A DNA stretch of 64,000 nt from contig NZ_JAAORM010000002.1 in assembly GCF_017695965.1 (NCBI RefSeq), positions 248,001 to 312,000 on the forward strand, written 5' to 3'. This document shows positions 38,087 to 47,446 of the stretch, one piece after another (position 1 is the first letter of the stretch; each line of letters begins with the position of its first letter). The notes beneath the pieces are model-generated. The model searched no databases and was not told the origin of the DNA. It saw only the letters and a program-made list of their open reading frames with translations. The translations under genes and the position numbers were made by a program. Source of the stretch: Prochlorococcus marinus CUG1416 (GTDB lineage: Bacteria; Cyanobacteriota; Cyanobacteriia; PCC-6307; Cyanobiaceae).

Positions 38087-39481
38087 TTGCAAGCAACTAA
38101 TCCTATTTGGACGGAAGTTCAACAATTACTCCAAAAAACTTTAAGTAAGCCTTCATTTGAGACATGGATAAGGCCTGCTAGATTTAATTGCTTTGAGAAT
38201 GGCTTGTTGACCTTAATCGCTCCAAATACATTTTCTAGTGATTGGTTAAGAAAGAATTATCTTGAAACTATCGAAAAAGCTGCAAAAGAAATTTGCGGTC
38301 ATGATGTGAAAGTTGTTTTTAAATCCGAAACAAATAACAGCAGCGATTTAACAAATAAAGATAACCTCAAAGAACAGAACATTAATCATAAAACAAAATC
38401 TTTTTCTAATCATAGCCAAGATACTTCTTCAAAAAATCAATTCAAAAATCCTAACGGTTTAAATTTACGCTACGTCTTTAAAAGATTTGTTGTAGGTCCA
38501 AATAGTAGATTGGCTCATGCAGCATCCTTAGCAGTTGCTGAATCTCCTGGGAGAGAATTTAATCCATTATTTATTTGTGGTGGAGTAGGTCTTGGTAAAA
38601 CTCATTTAATGCAAGCAATAGGTCATTATAGAGTAGAAATAGATCCAGAAGCTAAAGTTAAATATGTATCTACAGAGACTTTTACTAACGATGTAATTAG
38701 TGGCATCAGAAGAGATGGAATGACAGCTATTCGAGATAAATATAGAAATGTAGATTTGATTTTAATAGACGATATACAGTTCTTAGAAGGTAAAGAGTAT
38801 ACGCAGGAAGAATTCTTTCATACTTTTAACGCTCTTCACGAATCAGGTAGTCAAATAGTTATTGCAAGTGATAGACCTCCAAATCAATTGTCCGGAATTC
38901 AAGAGAGATTAATTTCTAGGTTCTCAATGGGTATGACTGCAGATATTCAACCCCCTGACCTTGAGACTAGGACAGCCATTCTTCAAAAAAAGGCAGAACA
39001 AGAGAGGATGAGTCTTCCAAGAGATTTAATTCAATTTATAGCAGGAAGATTCACTTCGAATATTCGAGAACTAGAAGGAGCATTTACTAGAGCTGTTGCA
39101 TTTGCTTCAATAACAGGATTACCAATGACAGTACAATCAATTGCTCCAATGCTTGATCCAAATAGTGTTGGAGTAGTTGTGACTCCAAAACAAGTTATTA
39201 AAAAAGTTTCAGATTTCTTTAAAGTTTCTACTGATGAATTGATTAGTTCAAGTAGGAGAAAACCAGTAAGTCAAGCTAGGCAAATAGGCATGTATCTTAT
39301 GCGACATGGAACTGATCTAAGCCTACCAAGAATTGGAGATGAATTTGGGGGAAAAGACCATACAACAGTTATGTATGCTATCGAACAAGTTGAAAAAAAA
39401 TTGTCTATTGATCCTAATATTGCAAGTCAAGTACAAAAAATAAGAGATTTACTTCAAATAGATTCAAGAAAAAATTTATAG
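38087..39481 (+). CDS. dnaA: Chromosomal replication initiator protein DnaA
   Basis: The AAA+ initiator, 464 residues from TTG 38087. Domain I is at 1-80 ([21 protein letters not shown]), domain II is an Asn/Ser/Lys-rich linker (~85-120), and domain III has Walker [10 protein letters not shown] at 165-173 and Walker [14 protein letters not shown]. Domain IV carries the DnaA-box signature [12 protein letters not shown] near 427. No DnaA-box cluster, dnaN or recF neighbours are seen, so the origin is probably elsewhere, as known for Prochlorococcus. Confidence 0.97.
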   Translation: MQATNPIWTEVQQLLQKTLSKPSFETWIRPARFNCFENGLLTLIAPNTFSSDWLRKNYLETIEKAAKEICGHDVKVVFKSETNNSSDLTNKDNLKEQNINHKTKSFSNHSQDTSSKNQFKNPNGLNLRYVFKRFVVGPNSRLAHAASLAVAESPGREFNPLFICGGVGLGKTHLMQAIGHYRVEIDPEAKVKYVSTETFTNDVISGIRRDGMTAIRDKYRNVDLILIDDIQFLEGKEYTQEEFFHTFNALHESGSQIVIASDRPPNQLSGIQERLISRFSMGMTADIQPPDLETRTAILQKKAEQERMSLPRDLIQFIAGRFTSNIRELEGAFTRAVAFASITGLPMTVQSIAPMLDPNSVGVVVTPKQVIKKVSDFFKVSTDELISSSRRKPVSQARQIGMYLMRHGTDLSLPRIGDEFGGKDHTTVMYAIEQVEKKLSIDPNIASQVQKIRDLLQIDSRKNL

Positions 39482-39489
39482 TTTTACAG

Positions 39490-40719
39490 TTAAATAGAAA
39501 TGAAATTTATAGGATCTTGATCATATCTATGCTTGAAAGGTATCTTATCTATCTCATTGTGATCACTTAGCGATTCAATTTTATTTAATGATTGTCTTAA
39601 TAACCTTGCTGAAATAATTGGCATGTCTCTAGGAACAGAGATTCTATTTTTTAAGTATTTTAGAGAGATTCCTGAAAGTTTCTCAGGGATTCGCACTTCA
39701 CCTGTGATCATATGCGTCAATGCTGATCTCAATGATTCATCAAAGGATTCTTTATTGTATGGGTTTACTTTTAGTAAATTTTCTTTATGATTTATTACTC
39801 TCTTAAGAGCAATTTTAGCGAAATTTTTTGAATCATAATTTTTATTTAATTCATAATTACCAAGACCCTTTCCATTATCTATTAACTCAGAGAAGGTAAT
39901 CTGTTGTTCATTTCTTTCTTTATAACATCCACCCATTTGTGGTGGTAAATCATGAGAGTGAGTATGAAAATCTCCTTGAGTTCCTCTATAAGCACTTGTC
40001 CCTTCAAAAAGGGTAAGCCACTTATCTACATAACGGTAATTAGATCTTAAATTAAACCCTTTATAGTAATTCAATGAAGCATTCATTCTTTCCATATAAG
40101 GAATAAAAATTATATCTCCAACACCAGGCTCTATCTCACCCGTATTAGATACTAATGGATCAATAAATCCTGATTTTGATCTACTTAAGATTTTATCAAG
40201 TTTAGAAATGGATTCTTGAAATCTTTTTTTTCTAAAAGAGTTATCTATTAAATTGAAGCTTTCTCGGCAAAGCCAATTACACCAAGATCTGAAAATTTCT
40301 CTTTCTAATTCTCTAATTTTAATAAGCTGACTGGATGTTATTAAAGACCCAAGTGCTCCAAATTCATTTTCTAAAAAAGCTATTATATAATCGCTTTCAG
40401 TTATGACTTGCCCTTTAAATTCAATTGCAGGTAATTTACCCGATCTAACTTTATCAAGGAACCAACTTTCTTTTTGACCATAGCAAAACATATTTATTTT
40501 TTTGACTCTGTATGGAATTCTCTTATATTCAAGCCATAACCATATTTTTTGACAGTAAGGACACCAAGAATGCCTATCCCTATAGAGGGTAACTGTTACA
40601 TCATTCTCAGTATGCCCAAATAATCTTAAATTTGCGTAGGAATTATTGATACCATTGACTCTATCAAGATCTTCAATTTCAAACTTATTTAAATCATCCC
40701 ATGTCAAAATCCCATTCAT
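39490..40719 (-). CDS. Glutathione S-transferase-like protein, extended
   Basis: A 409-residue protein whose residues ~42-125 form a thioredoxin-fold GST N-domain (RDRHSWCPYCQKIWLWLEYK; TESDYIIAFLENEFG). It keeps a CPYC pair at Cys53 and Cys56, as in glutaredoxin-like GSTs. The C-terminal ~280 residues include a helical domain with FIPYMERMNASL near 205 and a tail I do not recognise (SALTHMITGEVRIP). It is about twice normal GST length. Head-to-head with gor (52 bases), which links both to glutathione chemistry. Confidence 0.8.
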   Translation of the reverse strand: MNGILTWDDLNKFEIEDLDRVNGINNSYANLRLFGHTENDVTVTLYRDRHSWCPYCQKIWLWLEYKRIPYRVKKINMFCYGQKESWFLDKVRSGKLPAIEFKGQVITESDYIIAFLENEFGALGSLITSSQLIKIRELEREIFRSWCNWLCRESFNLIDNSFRKKRFQESISKLDKILSRSKSGFIDPLVSNTGEIEPGVGDIIFIPYMERMNASLNYYKGFNLRSNYRYVDKWLTLFEGTSAYRGTQGDFHTHSHDLPPQMGGCYKERNEQQITFSELIDNGKGLGNYELNKNYDSKNFAKIALKRVINHKENLLKVNPYNKESFDESLRSALTHMITGEVRIPEKLSGISLKYLKNRISVPRDMPIISARLLRQSLNKIESLSDHNEIDKIPFKHRYDQDPINFISI

Positions 40720-40771
40720 TATTTGAATTAAAGTTATAAACTAACGTTATAATAATTGATTAAAAAAAGTC

Positions 40772-42136
40772 TTGGAATTTGAATTTGATTTAATTGTTGT
40801 TGGCGCTGGATCTGGGGGACTTGCGGCGGCTAAACGTGCGGCCAGCTATGGAGCAAAAGTTGCAATCATAGAAGTAAATAAAATAGGAGGAACTTGTGTC
40901 ATAAGGGGATGTGTCCCTAAAAAATTGATGGTTTATGCCGCTAAAAGTAAAAAAAATATGGATTCTTCTAAAGGATATGGATTGAAAAGTGAAGGTATTA
41001 ATTTTGAATCAAGTATTTTATTGAAGAATGTTAGAGAGGAGGTTTCCAGATTAAGTAATTTACATAGAAATTCTTTAGATAAATTGAATGTAACTGTTTT
41101 TGAGGGTTTAGGAAGATTCATAACTCAAAATGAATTAGAAATAATTTGTCCAAAAACAAAGAAAATTAAAAATAAAATAAGCTCAAAGAAGATTCTTATT
41201 TCAGTTGGAGGTATACCCAATAAATTGAATATTCCTGGAATAGATTTGGCATGGACTAGTGATGATATTTTTAAATTGGAAAAGTTTCCTAAATCAATAT
41301 TAATAGTTGGAGGAGGATATATTGCTTGTGAATTTGCTTCTATTTTCAGGAATTTAGGTACTGAAGTAACTCAATTAATTAGAGGTCAACATTTACTTAA
41401 TGGTTTTGATGAGGATCTGTCTTCATGCTTAGAGGAATCACCTACTTACACTGGAATAAATATAATCTCCAATACTCAATTACTGTCTATCAAGAGAGTA
41501 AATGGAGATCTGGAATCTACTTTGGACTCGTGCGATAAACTCTTAACAAATAATATCCTTATTGCTACAGGTAGAGAACCAAATCTTTTGCCTTTAAATT
41601 TAGATTTTTTAAATCTAAAGATGGATGGCCAATATTTAGATGTTGATGAACTTAATCAAACAAGTAAAGCTAATATTTTTGCGGTTGGCGATATCATAAA
41701 CAGACCAAACTTAACTCCAGTAGCGATTGAACAAGGCAGAGTCTTTTCGGATAATTTTTTTAATGACCAAAAAAGAAAAGTAAATTATGAAAATATCCCT
41801 AAGGCCGTTTTTACTATTCCTGAAATTTCAACAGTTGGTTTAAGTGAGAAAAAAGCTAAAGAGATTTACTCCGAGGAAAATATAAAAATTTTTAAATGTA
41901 AATTTACGCCAATGTCTAATACTTTTAAAGAGAAAAAATCAAAATGTATGTTAAAGATTGTAGTTAATACACTAACTGACAAAGTACTGGGATGCCATAT
42001 GTTTGGAGAAACATCATCAGAGATTATTCAAATGGTATCAATTGCATTAAACGCAGGCATAACAAAGAAAGACTTTGATATTACTATGGCTTTGCACCCA
42101 ACTATCTCGGAAGAATTTGTGACAATGTATGGATAA
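40772..42136 (+). CDS. gor: Glutathione reductase
   Basis: A flavoprotein disulfide reductase, 454 residues from TTG. FAD site: GAGSGGLAAAKRA at 11-23. Redox pair Cys42 and Cys47 in GGTCVIRGCVPKKLM, typical for glutathione reductase. NAD(P)H site: ILIVGGGYIACEFASIFRNLG. Second FAD motif: NIFAVGDIINRPNLTPVAIEQGR (in parts), and the dimer-interface catalytic His is in MALHPTISEEF. It regenerates GSH in the cytoplasm. Divergent from the GST-like gene; convergent with the exchanger gene (2-base gap). Confidence 0.95.
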   Translation: MEFEFDLIVVGAGSGGLAAAKRAASYGAKVAIIEVNKIGGTCVIRGCVPKKLMVYAAKSKKNMDSSKGYGLKSEGINFESSILLKNVREEVSRLSNLHRNSLDKLNVTVFEGLGRFITQNELEIICPKTKKIKNKISSKKILISVGGIPNKLNIPGIDLAWTSDDIFKLEKFPKSILIVGGGYIACEFASIFRNLGTEVTQLIRGQHLLNGFDEDLSSCLEESPTYTGINIISNTQLLSIKRVNGDLESTLDSCDKLLTNNILIATGREPNLLPLNLDFLNLKMDGQYLDVDELNQTSKANIFAVGDIINRPNLTPVAIEQGRVFSDNFFNDQKRKVNYENIPKAVFTIPEISTVGLSEKKAKEIYSEENIKIFKCKFTPMSNTFKEKKSKCMLKIVVNTLTDKVLGCHMFGETSSEIIQMVSIALNAGITKKDFDITMALHPTISEEFVTMYG

Positions 42137-42138
42137 TA

Positions 42139-43218
42139 TTATGATTCAGAAAAATTTAATTTTTCTTGAGCAAATAGAATTACTATAAGCAATGAAAAGT
42201 AAATAATTAAACCTATCCTTAATTCAGAAAGATAATTAAATCCATTCAAAAAGAGTATCTTATCTAGAAGATAAAAAATATAAAGATTAAGCAAAATAAA
42301 TCCTTCAATTCTGGTAATTTTTCCTTTGCTCCAAAAAATTGGTAAGCATGCAAAGGTAGTTAAAACCATAAAAGGCAAGTCAACTTTTATTAGGCTTTGT
42401 TCAATAACTAAACCTTTAAATCCTGAAAAAATACTACAACTTCCAAGAATTAGAAGTTGATTGAGTAAATTGCTTCCTATTACATTACCAATCGCAAGAT
42501 CAGTTTTGCCTTTAAATGCTGCAATTATTGAGGTTACTAACTCTGGCAAAGATGTTCCGGTGGCTACAATAGTTAAACCAATAACAATTTCATTTACACC
42601 TAAAAGAGTAGCAAGAGTTTGCGCACCGTTTACTAAAATATTTGAACCAAAGCTTAAAAGAAATATTCCAAATATCAACTTTAGTAAAATATTTAGCTTA
42701 CCTTTATAGTTATCTTTGAATTCTTCTACCTCTGGTTCGGCATCTTTTGTATCCTCTTCTTTCTCATTGATGGTATTAATTTCCCATATTGTATTTAAGA
42801 CTAAACAAAATATTAGAAATATCCCTGCTTGCAATGTTAATAAGCCTGTTGATGACATTGCCCAAACCGCACAAGAAATAGCCATTAATAGAGGAACATC
42901 CCTTCTGACTATTCTGCTTTTTACCTTTAGAGGTGTTATCAATGAGCTTATACCTAAAACTACAAGAACATTGAAAATATTGCTTCCTATTACATTGCTA
43001 GCCGCAAGCGAATCGCTGCCTTTTACAATTGAACTTAAACTTACTAACAACTCAGGAGAGCTTGTACCCAGAGAAATAACTGTTAATCCAATTACTATCT
43101 GAGGGATGCCTAAAATTAAAGATAAATATATGGCTCCTTGAATAAAGAACTCTCCTCCTGCAAAAAGTAAAACTACTCCTAAAATTATTTCTATTATTGG
43201 AAACAAAAAATCACTCAT
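42139..43218 (-). CDS. CaCA-family sodium/calcium exchanger-like antiporter
   Basis: A 359-residue membrane protein with ~10 transmembrane helices. Two alpha-repeats define the CaCA family: VIGLTVISLGTSSPELLVSL (alpha-1, ~43-62) and VIGLTIVATGTSLPELVTSI (alpha-2), each followed by NVIGSN with a helix. The loop between halves is acidic (KEEDTKDAEPEVEEF). It resembles the YrbG group, which exchanges Na+ or H+ for Ca2+; ion specificity is not decided by sequence. Convergent with gor. Confidence 0.92.
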   Translation of the reverse strand: MSDFLFPIIEIILGVVLLFAGGEFFIQGAIYLSLILGIPQIVIGLTVISLGTSSPELLVSLSSIVKGSDSLAASNVIGSNIFNVLVVLGISSLITPLKVKSRIVRRDVPLLMAISCAVWAMSSTGLLTLQAGIFLIFCLVLNTIWEINTINEKEEDTKDAEPEVEEFKDNYKGKLNILLKLIFGIFLLSFGSNILVNGAQTLATLLGVNEIVIGLTIVATGTSLPELVTSIIAAFKGKTDLAIGNVIGSNLLNQLLILGSCSIFSGFKGLVIEQSLIKVDLPFMVLTTFACLPIFWSKGKITRIEGFILLNLYIFYLLDKILFLNGFNYLSELRIGLIIYFSLLIVILFAQEKLNFSES

Positions 43219-43336
43219 ATTTAAGCTTTTATTTAGATAATTAAAAATTTAATAATTGATTAATCACTATCCTCGAATATCTATAATTTATTGTCAATTT
43301 TAATTTGCTGTTAAAATTGATTAAATAGTAAAAATT

Positions 43337-44386
43337 TTGAAGACATTAACCATAATAAAACCTGATGATTGGCATTTACATTTAAGAGAAGGTCTTGTAT
43401 TAAAAAATATCATTCATTTTACTTCAGGATTTTTTGGAAGAGCTATCGTAATGCCAAATACTAAAACTCCCATAACATCCATTGATAGGGCTATTTCTTA
43501 TAAAAAATCTATTTTCGAGGCGTTACCAGAAAGTTCTAAGTTTGAACCATTAATGACGATGTATCTTACAGATGAGACAGATAAAGGAGAACTAATAAAT
43601 GGTTTTAAAAATAATGTCTTTTTCGCAGCAAAATTATATCCTGCTAATGCTACAACAAATTCCAGTCATGGAGTTAAGAAAATAGAAAATCTATATAAGA
43701 TCTTTGAATCAATGCAAGATTCTGGGATGCCTCTTTTAATTCATGGGGAAGTTACTGATTCTGAAGTAGATTTATTTGATAGAGAAGAAGTTTTTATAGA
43801 TAGAGAACTTTCCCAAATAACTAAAAGATTTCCAAAATTAAAAATCGTTTTAGAACATATAACCACATCTTATGCCGTTGATTTTGTTCAAGAAAATAAT
43901 ATTGGAGCTACTATCACTCCGCATCATTTGCATATAAATAGAAATGCAATGTTTTTTGGAGGCTTAAATAGTGATTTTTACTGCTTACCAGTGGCTAAGA
44001 GGGAAAATAATAGACTGGCTTTAAGGAAAGCTGCAACAAGTGGGAAAGAATGTTTTTTCTTGGGAACTGATTCTGCTCCACACCTTAGAAAGTGGAAGGC
44101 TTTTTGTGGTTGTGCAGGTATTTTTAATTCGCCAGTAGCAATAGAAAGTTATTTAACAGTATTTGAAGAGGAAAATGCTCTACATAATTTTGAGAAGTTT
44201 GCAAGTTTGAATGGATCTAACTTTTATAATATGCCCCCTAATAAAGAAAAATTAAAAGTAGTGTCTAGACCTAATAAAATTAGAGAATTTATTGATGTTG
44301 TTGAAGAAAAAAATATTGTCGGACAAATAAAACCATTTCATGCAGGTGAAACTTTACAATGGCTAGTGGAAGGGATAGTAAATTAA
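43337..44386 (+). CDS. pyrC: Dihydroorotase (PyrC type)
   Basis: Cyclises carbamoyl-aspartate in pyrimidine synthesis; 349 residues from TTG. Zinc ligands are His in DDWHLHLREG (~17-19), the carboxylated Lys in FAAKLYPANATTNS (~99), His in LLIHGEV and His in VLEHITT, with Asp in FLGTDSAPH. It is the class II (E. coli PyrC-like) enzyme rather than the multidomain CAD type. tRNA-Leu follows on the same strand ~100 bases later. pyrH is also in this window but unlinked. Confidence 0.96.
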   Translation: MKTLTIIKPDDWHLHLREGLVLKNIIHFTSGFFGRAIVMPNTKTPITSIDRAISYKKSIFEALPESSKFEPLMTMYLTDETDKGELINGFKNNVFFAAKLYPANATTNSSHGVKKIENLYKIFESMQDSGMPLLIHGEVTDSEVDLFDREEVFIDRELSQITKRFPKLKIVLEHITTSYAVDFVQENNIGATITPHHLHINRNAMFFGGLNSDFYCLPVAKRENNRLALRKAATSGKECFFLGTDSAPHLRKWKAFCGCAGIFNSPVAIESYLTVFEEENALHNFEKFASLNGSNFYNMPPNKEKLKVVSRPNKIREFIDVVEEKNIVGQIKPFHAGETLQWLVEGIVN

Positions 44387-44489
44387 AAAATTAGATTTAA
44401 TCTGATCATTCATTAAAAGTGTAAATATTCCAATTTTTCTTGGTTAAATGGGTTGCTTTCGGCTACGATTGAATAGCGCAAATCCCTCC

Positions 44490-44575
44490 GGGAGTGTGGC
44501 GGAATTGGTAGACGCGCCGGACTTAAAATCCGTCGAGCGATTTAGCTCGTGGGGGTTCAAGTCCCCCCACTCCCA
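44490..44575 (+). tRNA. tRNA-Leu (anticodon UAA)
   Basis: A class II tRNA of 86 bases. The acceptor GGGAGTG (44490-44496) pairs with CACTCCC (44568-44574), followed by discriminator A. The anticodon loop is CTTAAAA with TAA at 44524-44526. A long variable arm (CGAGCGATTTAGCTCG) and a T arm GGGGGTTCAAGTCCCCC are present. CCA is not encoded. No intron interrupts the anticodon, unlike the group I intron in tRNA-Leu(UAA) of many other cyanobacteria. Confidence 0.97.
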
Positions 44576-44653
44576 TTATTTAATTTTTTATTTTTAGTTC
44601 TTACAATAACTTCCAATTATTGTTATGTTTTAACTAAGAAACCATAACTCAAA

Positions 44654-44887
44654 ATGGAGAATATTTTCAATAATTCATTTGTTTCCTTAATTGCTTATGT
44701 TGGAGTTATTTCTCTCTATTTATTGGTTATTCCATTATTCCTATTTTATTGGATGAATAATAGATGGAATGTAATGGGCAAATTTGAAAGGTTAGGAATT
44801 TATGGACTAGTATTTCTTTTCTTTCCAGGTTTAATTTTATTTTCTCCATTTTTAAACCTCAGATTAAAAGGAAGTGGTAAAGGGTGA
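44654..44887 (+). CDS. ndhL: NAD(P)H-quinone oxidoreductase subunit L
   Basis: A 77-residue thylakoid NDH-1 subunit. Two hydrophobic helices ([21 protein letters not shown] split at ~11-31, and [20 protein letters not shown] split at ~47-66) flank [17 protein letters not shown], the family signature. NDH-1 takes part in cyclic electron flow, respiration and CO2 uptake. It is followed after 4 bases by the DUF3007 gene and then trpA, a cyanobacterial gene order. Confidence 0.93.
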   Translation: MENIFNNSFVSLIAYVGVISLYLLVIPLFLFYWMNNRWNVMGKFERLGIYGLVFLFFPGLILFSPFLNLRLKGSGKG

Positions 44888-44891
44888 ATAA

Positions 44892-45212
44892 TTGACTAAA
44901 GGTAAAGTTGTACAAATAGGTATATTTGTCTCATTAATAGGATTAATTAGTTATAAATTTGCACCGCAAATTGGTATAGATGATTTTACAGCCAGTACTA
45001 TCTCAAGTTGTATCTTAATTCTGATTGTTATTACTTGGGTAACATCTTATGTTTATAGAGTTGTAAATGGGAAAATGACGTTTATTGAACAAAGGAAGCG
45101 TTATAGAAAGGAGTATGAAAAAGTTGTTAATGATAAACTAGAAACTAAGTTCAATTCATTGTCACAAGAAGAACAGGAGAGACTAATAGAAGATTTAGAA
45201 AAAAATCCATAA
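44892..45212 (+). CDS. DUF3007 family membrane protein
   Basis: A 106-residue protein from TTG 44892, just after ndhL. Two hydrophobic segments are at about 6-24 (VVQIGIFVSLIGLISYKF) and 34-56 (STISSCILILIVITWVTSYV). A charged helical tail follows (KRYRKEYEKVVNDKLETKF, then LSQEEQERLIEDLEK). The order ndhL-DUF3007-trpA recurs in cyanobacteria, hinting at a link to NDH-1 assembly or thylakoid function, but this is not shown. Family name is from memory of the pattern. Confidence 0.75.
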   Translation: MTKGKVVQIGIFVSLIGLISYKFAPQIGIDDFTASTISSCILILIVITWVTSYVYRVVNGKMTFIEQRKRYRKEYEKVVNDKLETKFNSLSQEEQERLIEDLEKNP

Positions 45213-45239
45213 ATTTTCATAGAAAAAAATCTAAAATTC

Positions 45240-46082
45240 ATGAAAAAAAACAAAATGCAAATTACTAAAAATGAATCTTTATCAAAGGTAGATGAGAAGT
45301 TTTATGAGTTAAAAAATAATAAAAAGTTAGCTTTGATGCCTTTCATAATGGCTGGTGACCCAAATATTGAAATAACCTCTGAGATCTTATTAAAGTTACA
45401 AGAAAATGGGGCTGATCTTATTGAATTAGGCATCCCATACAGTGATCCACTTGCAGACGGACCTATAATTCAACTCTCGGCCTCACGCGCCTTAAAGTCA
45501 GGCACTACCCCAAGAAAAGTACTTACACTTTTAGAGTCTTTAAAAGGTAAATTAAATATTCCCATTATACTTTTTACTTACTTAAATCCTCTGCTGTGTT
45601 TTGGCTTTGAACAATTTTGTGAGATGGCATCCAATGCTGGGGTTTCTGGACTAATAATTCCTGATCTCCCTTTGGAGGAGGCTTATAAATTTTCTAAAAT
45701 AGTTAGCAAACATTCTATGGACTTGATTTTATTGGTTGCTCCAACGACTCCTTTTGAAAGAATGAAAAAAATATCCAATAATACAAAAGGGTTTACTTAT
45801 TTAGTAAGTGTTACAGGCGTCACGGGTGAGAGAAATACAATGGAAAATAGAGTAGAAAATCTTATTGCTAAATTAAAAGAAATAACAACTAATCCTATTG
45901 CTGTTGGGTTTGGAATCTCCACTCCTGAACATGTTAATAAAGTTCGCGAATGGGGCGCAGATGGAGTAATTATTGGAAGTGCATTTGTCAAACGAATTTC
46001 TAGTTCCAGTAAACAAGATCTTGTTGATCATGTTGGTAATTTTTGTAAAGATATGCGTTTAGCTGCGGATCAAAAAAAATAA
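45240..46082 (+). CDS. trpA: Tryptophan synthase alpha chain
   Basis: Cleaves indole-glycerol phosphate to indole for the beta subunit. It has 280 residues. A ~20-residue leader precedes ALMPFIMAGDPNIE. Catalytic Glu is in LIELGIPYSDPLADGP and Asp in GLIIPDLPLEE. The phosphate site is VSVTGVTGERN, GFGISTPEHV and GVIIGSAFVK. trpB is not in this window. The 27-base gap to DUF3007 suggests a shared transcript with ndhL. Confidence 0.96.
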   Translation: MKKNKMQITKNESLSKVDEKFYELKNNKKLALMPFIMAGDPNIEITSEILLKLQENGADLIELGIPYSDPLADGPIIQLSASRALKSGTTPRKVLTLLESLKGKLNIPIILFTYLNPLLCFGFEQFCEMASNAGVSGLIIPDLPLEEAYKFSKIVSKHSMDLILLVAPTTPFERMKKISNNTKGFTYLVSVTGVTGERNTMENRVENLIAKLKEITTNPIAVGFGISTPEHVNKVREWGADGVIIGSAFVKRISSSSKQDLVDHVGNFCKDMRLAADQKK

Positions 46083-46151
46083 ACAGAAAACATATTGATA
46101 AGAAAATTAATTATTAGGGATTTTATAAATTAAGTATCAAATTTAGTTTTG

Positions 46152-46514
46152 TTATCTTTGAGATTCTTCAGTGGGTAATAATCTGATTTGTTTTCTTCCA
46201 AGCTTAATTTCGAATTCATCACCCGCTTTTAAATCTAGAAGTGCTGTATATGCTTTACCAATCAAAAGATTTCCGTTCCCTTGAACTGTGGCAATATAAC
46301 TTAGTTTTCTTCCGCCTTTACCAATCCCTGCAACCCCACTATCTCCAAGATTTACCCCTTTCGCTTCTAAAAGTGCTTCGTAAAATGCAGTGAAATTTAA
46401 GCGTTCACTACCATTTTTCTTCGTGGAAACATATCCACAGGCCCGCACCAGGTCCGACTTGCTAACATCCCCAAGTTCTTTAACTTTTGCAAGAAGATCG
46501 CTACCACTGAGCAT
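46152..46514 (-). CDS. cyAbrB-type transcriptional regulator
   Basis: A 120-residue protein of the cyanobacterial AbrB-like family. The N-terminal half (LLAKVKELGDVSKSDLVRACGYVS) is conserved in cyAbrB, and the C-terminal swapped-hairpin AbrB-like DNA-binding part reads VQGNGNLLIGKAYTALLDLKAGDEFEI. In other cyanobacteria cyAbrB proteins adjust carbon and nitrogen genes, including carbon-uptake genes, so a link to the carboxysome operon is possible but unproven. Divergent from the YCII gene; upstream is A/T-rich. Confidence 0.87.
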   Translation of the reverse strand: MLSGSDLLAKVKELGDVSKSDLVRACGYVSTKKNGSERLNFTAFYEALLEAKGVNLGDSGVAGIGKGGRKLSYIATVQGNGNLLIGKAYTALLDLKAGDEFEIKLGRKQIRLLPTEESQR

Positions 46515-46612
46515 AATAAATTAAAAGAAAGTTATTCTTAAATAAGATAGCAATTTGTGTGTAATATATGCAATTATTAATTATATATATATTTTAATAG
46601 TTATTTTTATAA

Positions 46613-46882
46613 ATGGAAAAGTTTGTAGTCTTTGGGAAATACTGTGAAGATGCAATCATTAAAAGGGAACCATTTCGTGATCAACATCTTAATAGACTAA
46701 AAAAATTAAAAGATCGGAATATTTTAGTTACTTTAGGACCAACGAAATGTACTAAATATTTGTTTGGAATTTTTAATGCTAATGACGAAAGTCAAATGAG
46801 AGATCTTATTGAGGAAGATATATATTGGAAAAAAGGTATATGGATTAATTATGATATTTATAATTGGGTACAAGCCTTTTAA
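46613..46882 (+). CDS. YCII-domain protein
   Basis: An 89-residue YciI-like protein with a dimeric alpha/beta ferredoxin-like fold. The putative catalytic His is in FRDQHLNRLKKLKDRN and an Asp/Glu in DLIEEDIYWKKGIW. The family includes enzymes and accessory domains with few known substrates. The gene is isolated: AT-rich non-coding DNA lies on either side. No signal peptide is present. Confidence 0.8.
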   Translation: MEKFVVFGKYCEDAIIKREPFRDQHLNRLKKLKDRNILVTLGPTKCTKYLFGIFNANDESQMRDLIEEDIYWKKGIWINYDIYNWVQAF

Positions 46883-47125
46883 CTATGATTTACAAATATA
46901 TTTCAGGAATTATTTACTATTAATTAAAAATAAAATTAATTAAGAATAAAATAAATAAAAATATTTTTCATTAATGATTTAATTATTGATTATATTTACG
47001 AATTGATCAGCTATTAATATAATAAAAGGTTAGTTTTTTAAGAGGAATATGAATATATTCTTTTAGAATCTCTTCGTTAAGAGAGGATATCATTTCTAGG
47101 TAAAAATAATATATATAAATAATAT
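46883..47125. other. Non-coding A/T-rich gap with a small hairpin
   Basis: This 243-base stretch has no credible gene. It contains TCTCTT (47069-47074) and AAGAGA (47079-47084), a perfect 6-bp stem with a CGTT tetraloop, in a slightly GC-richer patch. The rest is near-pure A/T. The UNCG-like loop hints at a stable RNA stem; a small RNA or a 3' end of the HTH transcript are both possible. Confidence 0.35.
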
Positions 47126-47446
47126 TTATTTACTAGTATCTTGATGTATCTGGTTTACTAAAGAGTCGATATCTAATTGATTGTATGGAGGTGTTTGGTT
47201 TGTCTCTCGATAATCATTTTTTATATTATTCAACCAATTGTGTTCAATTTTTATAAGATTTTTTGCAATGTTGAACATACCGCCTTTTTTATATAATTCT
47301 TTAAATTTTAAAATGATTTCAGAAGTTCTACTTGATTTAATATTTAATTCATGGGCCAAATCTTTTTGATTAAATCCATGGGATTTCAACCAATCCTTAA
47401 TGAAGGAGATTAGTTCTTTTTCTTCCTGTTGAGATAGCCTACTCAT
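47126..47446 (-). CDS. Small HTH-containing protein
   Basis: A 106-residue protein. Residues ~24-48 (GFNQKDLAHELNIKSSRTSE) form a helix-turn-helix of the XRE/Cro type, followed by KELYKKGGMFNIAKNLIKIE. The remaining C-terminus is polar. It probably binds DNA; no target can be named. Its ATG follows the DUF1232 stop directly (TGAATG), so it is coupled to it and to the sigma-factor gene upstream. Confidence 0.72.
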   Translation of the reverse strand: MSRLSQQEEKELISFIKDWLKSHGFNQKDLAHELNIKSSRTSEIILKFKELYKKGGMFNIAKNLIKIEHNWLNNIKNDYRETNQTPPYNQLDIDSLVNQIHQDTSK

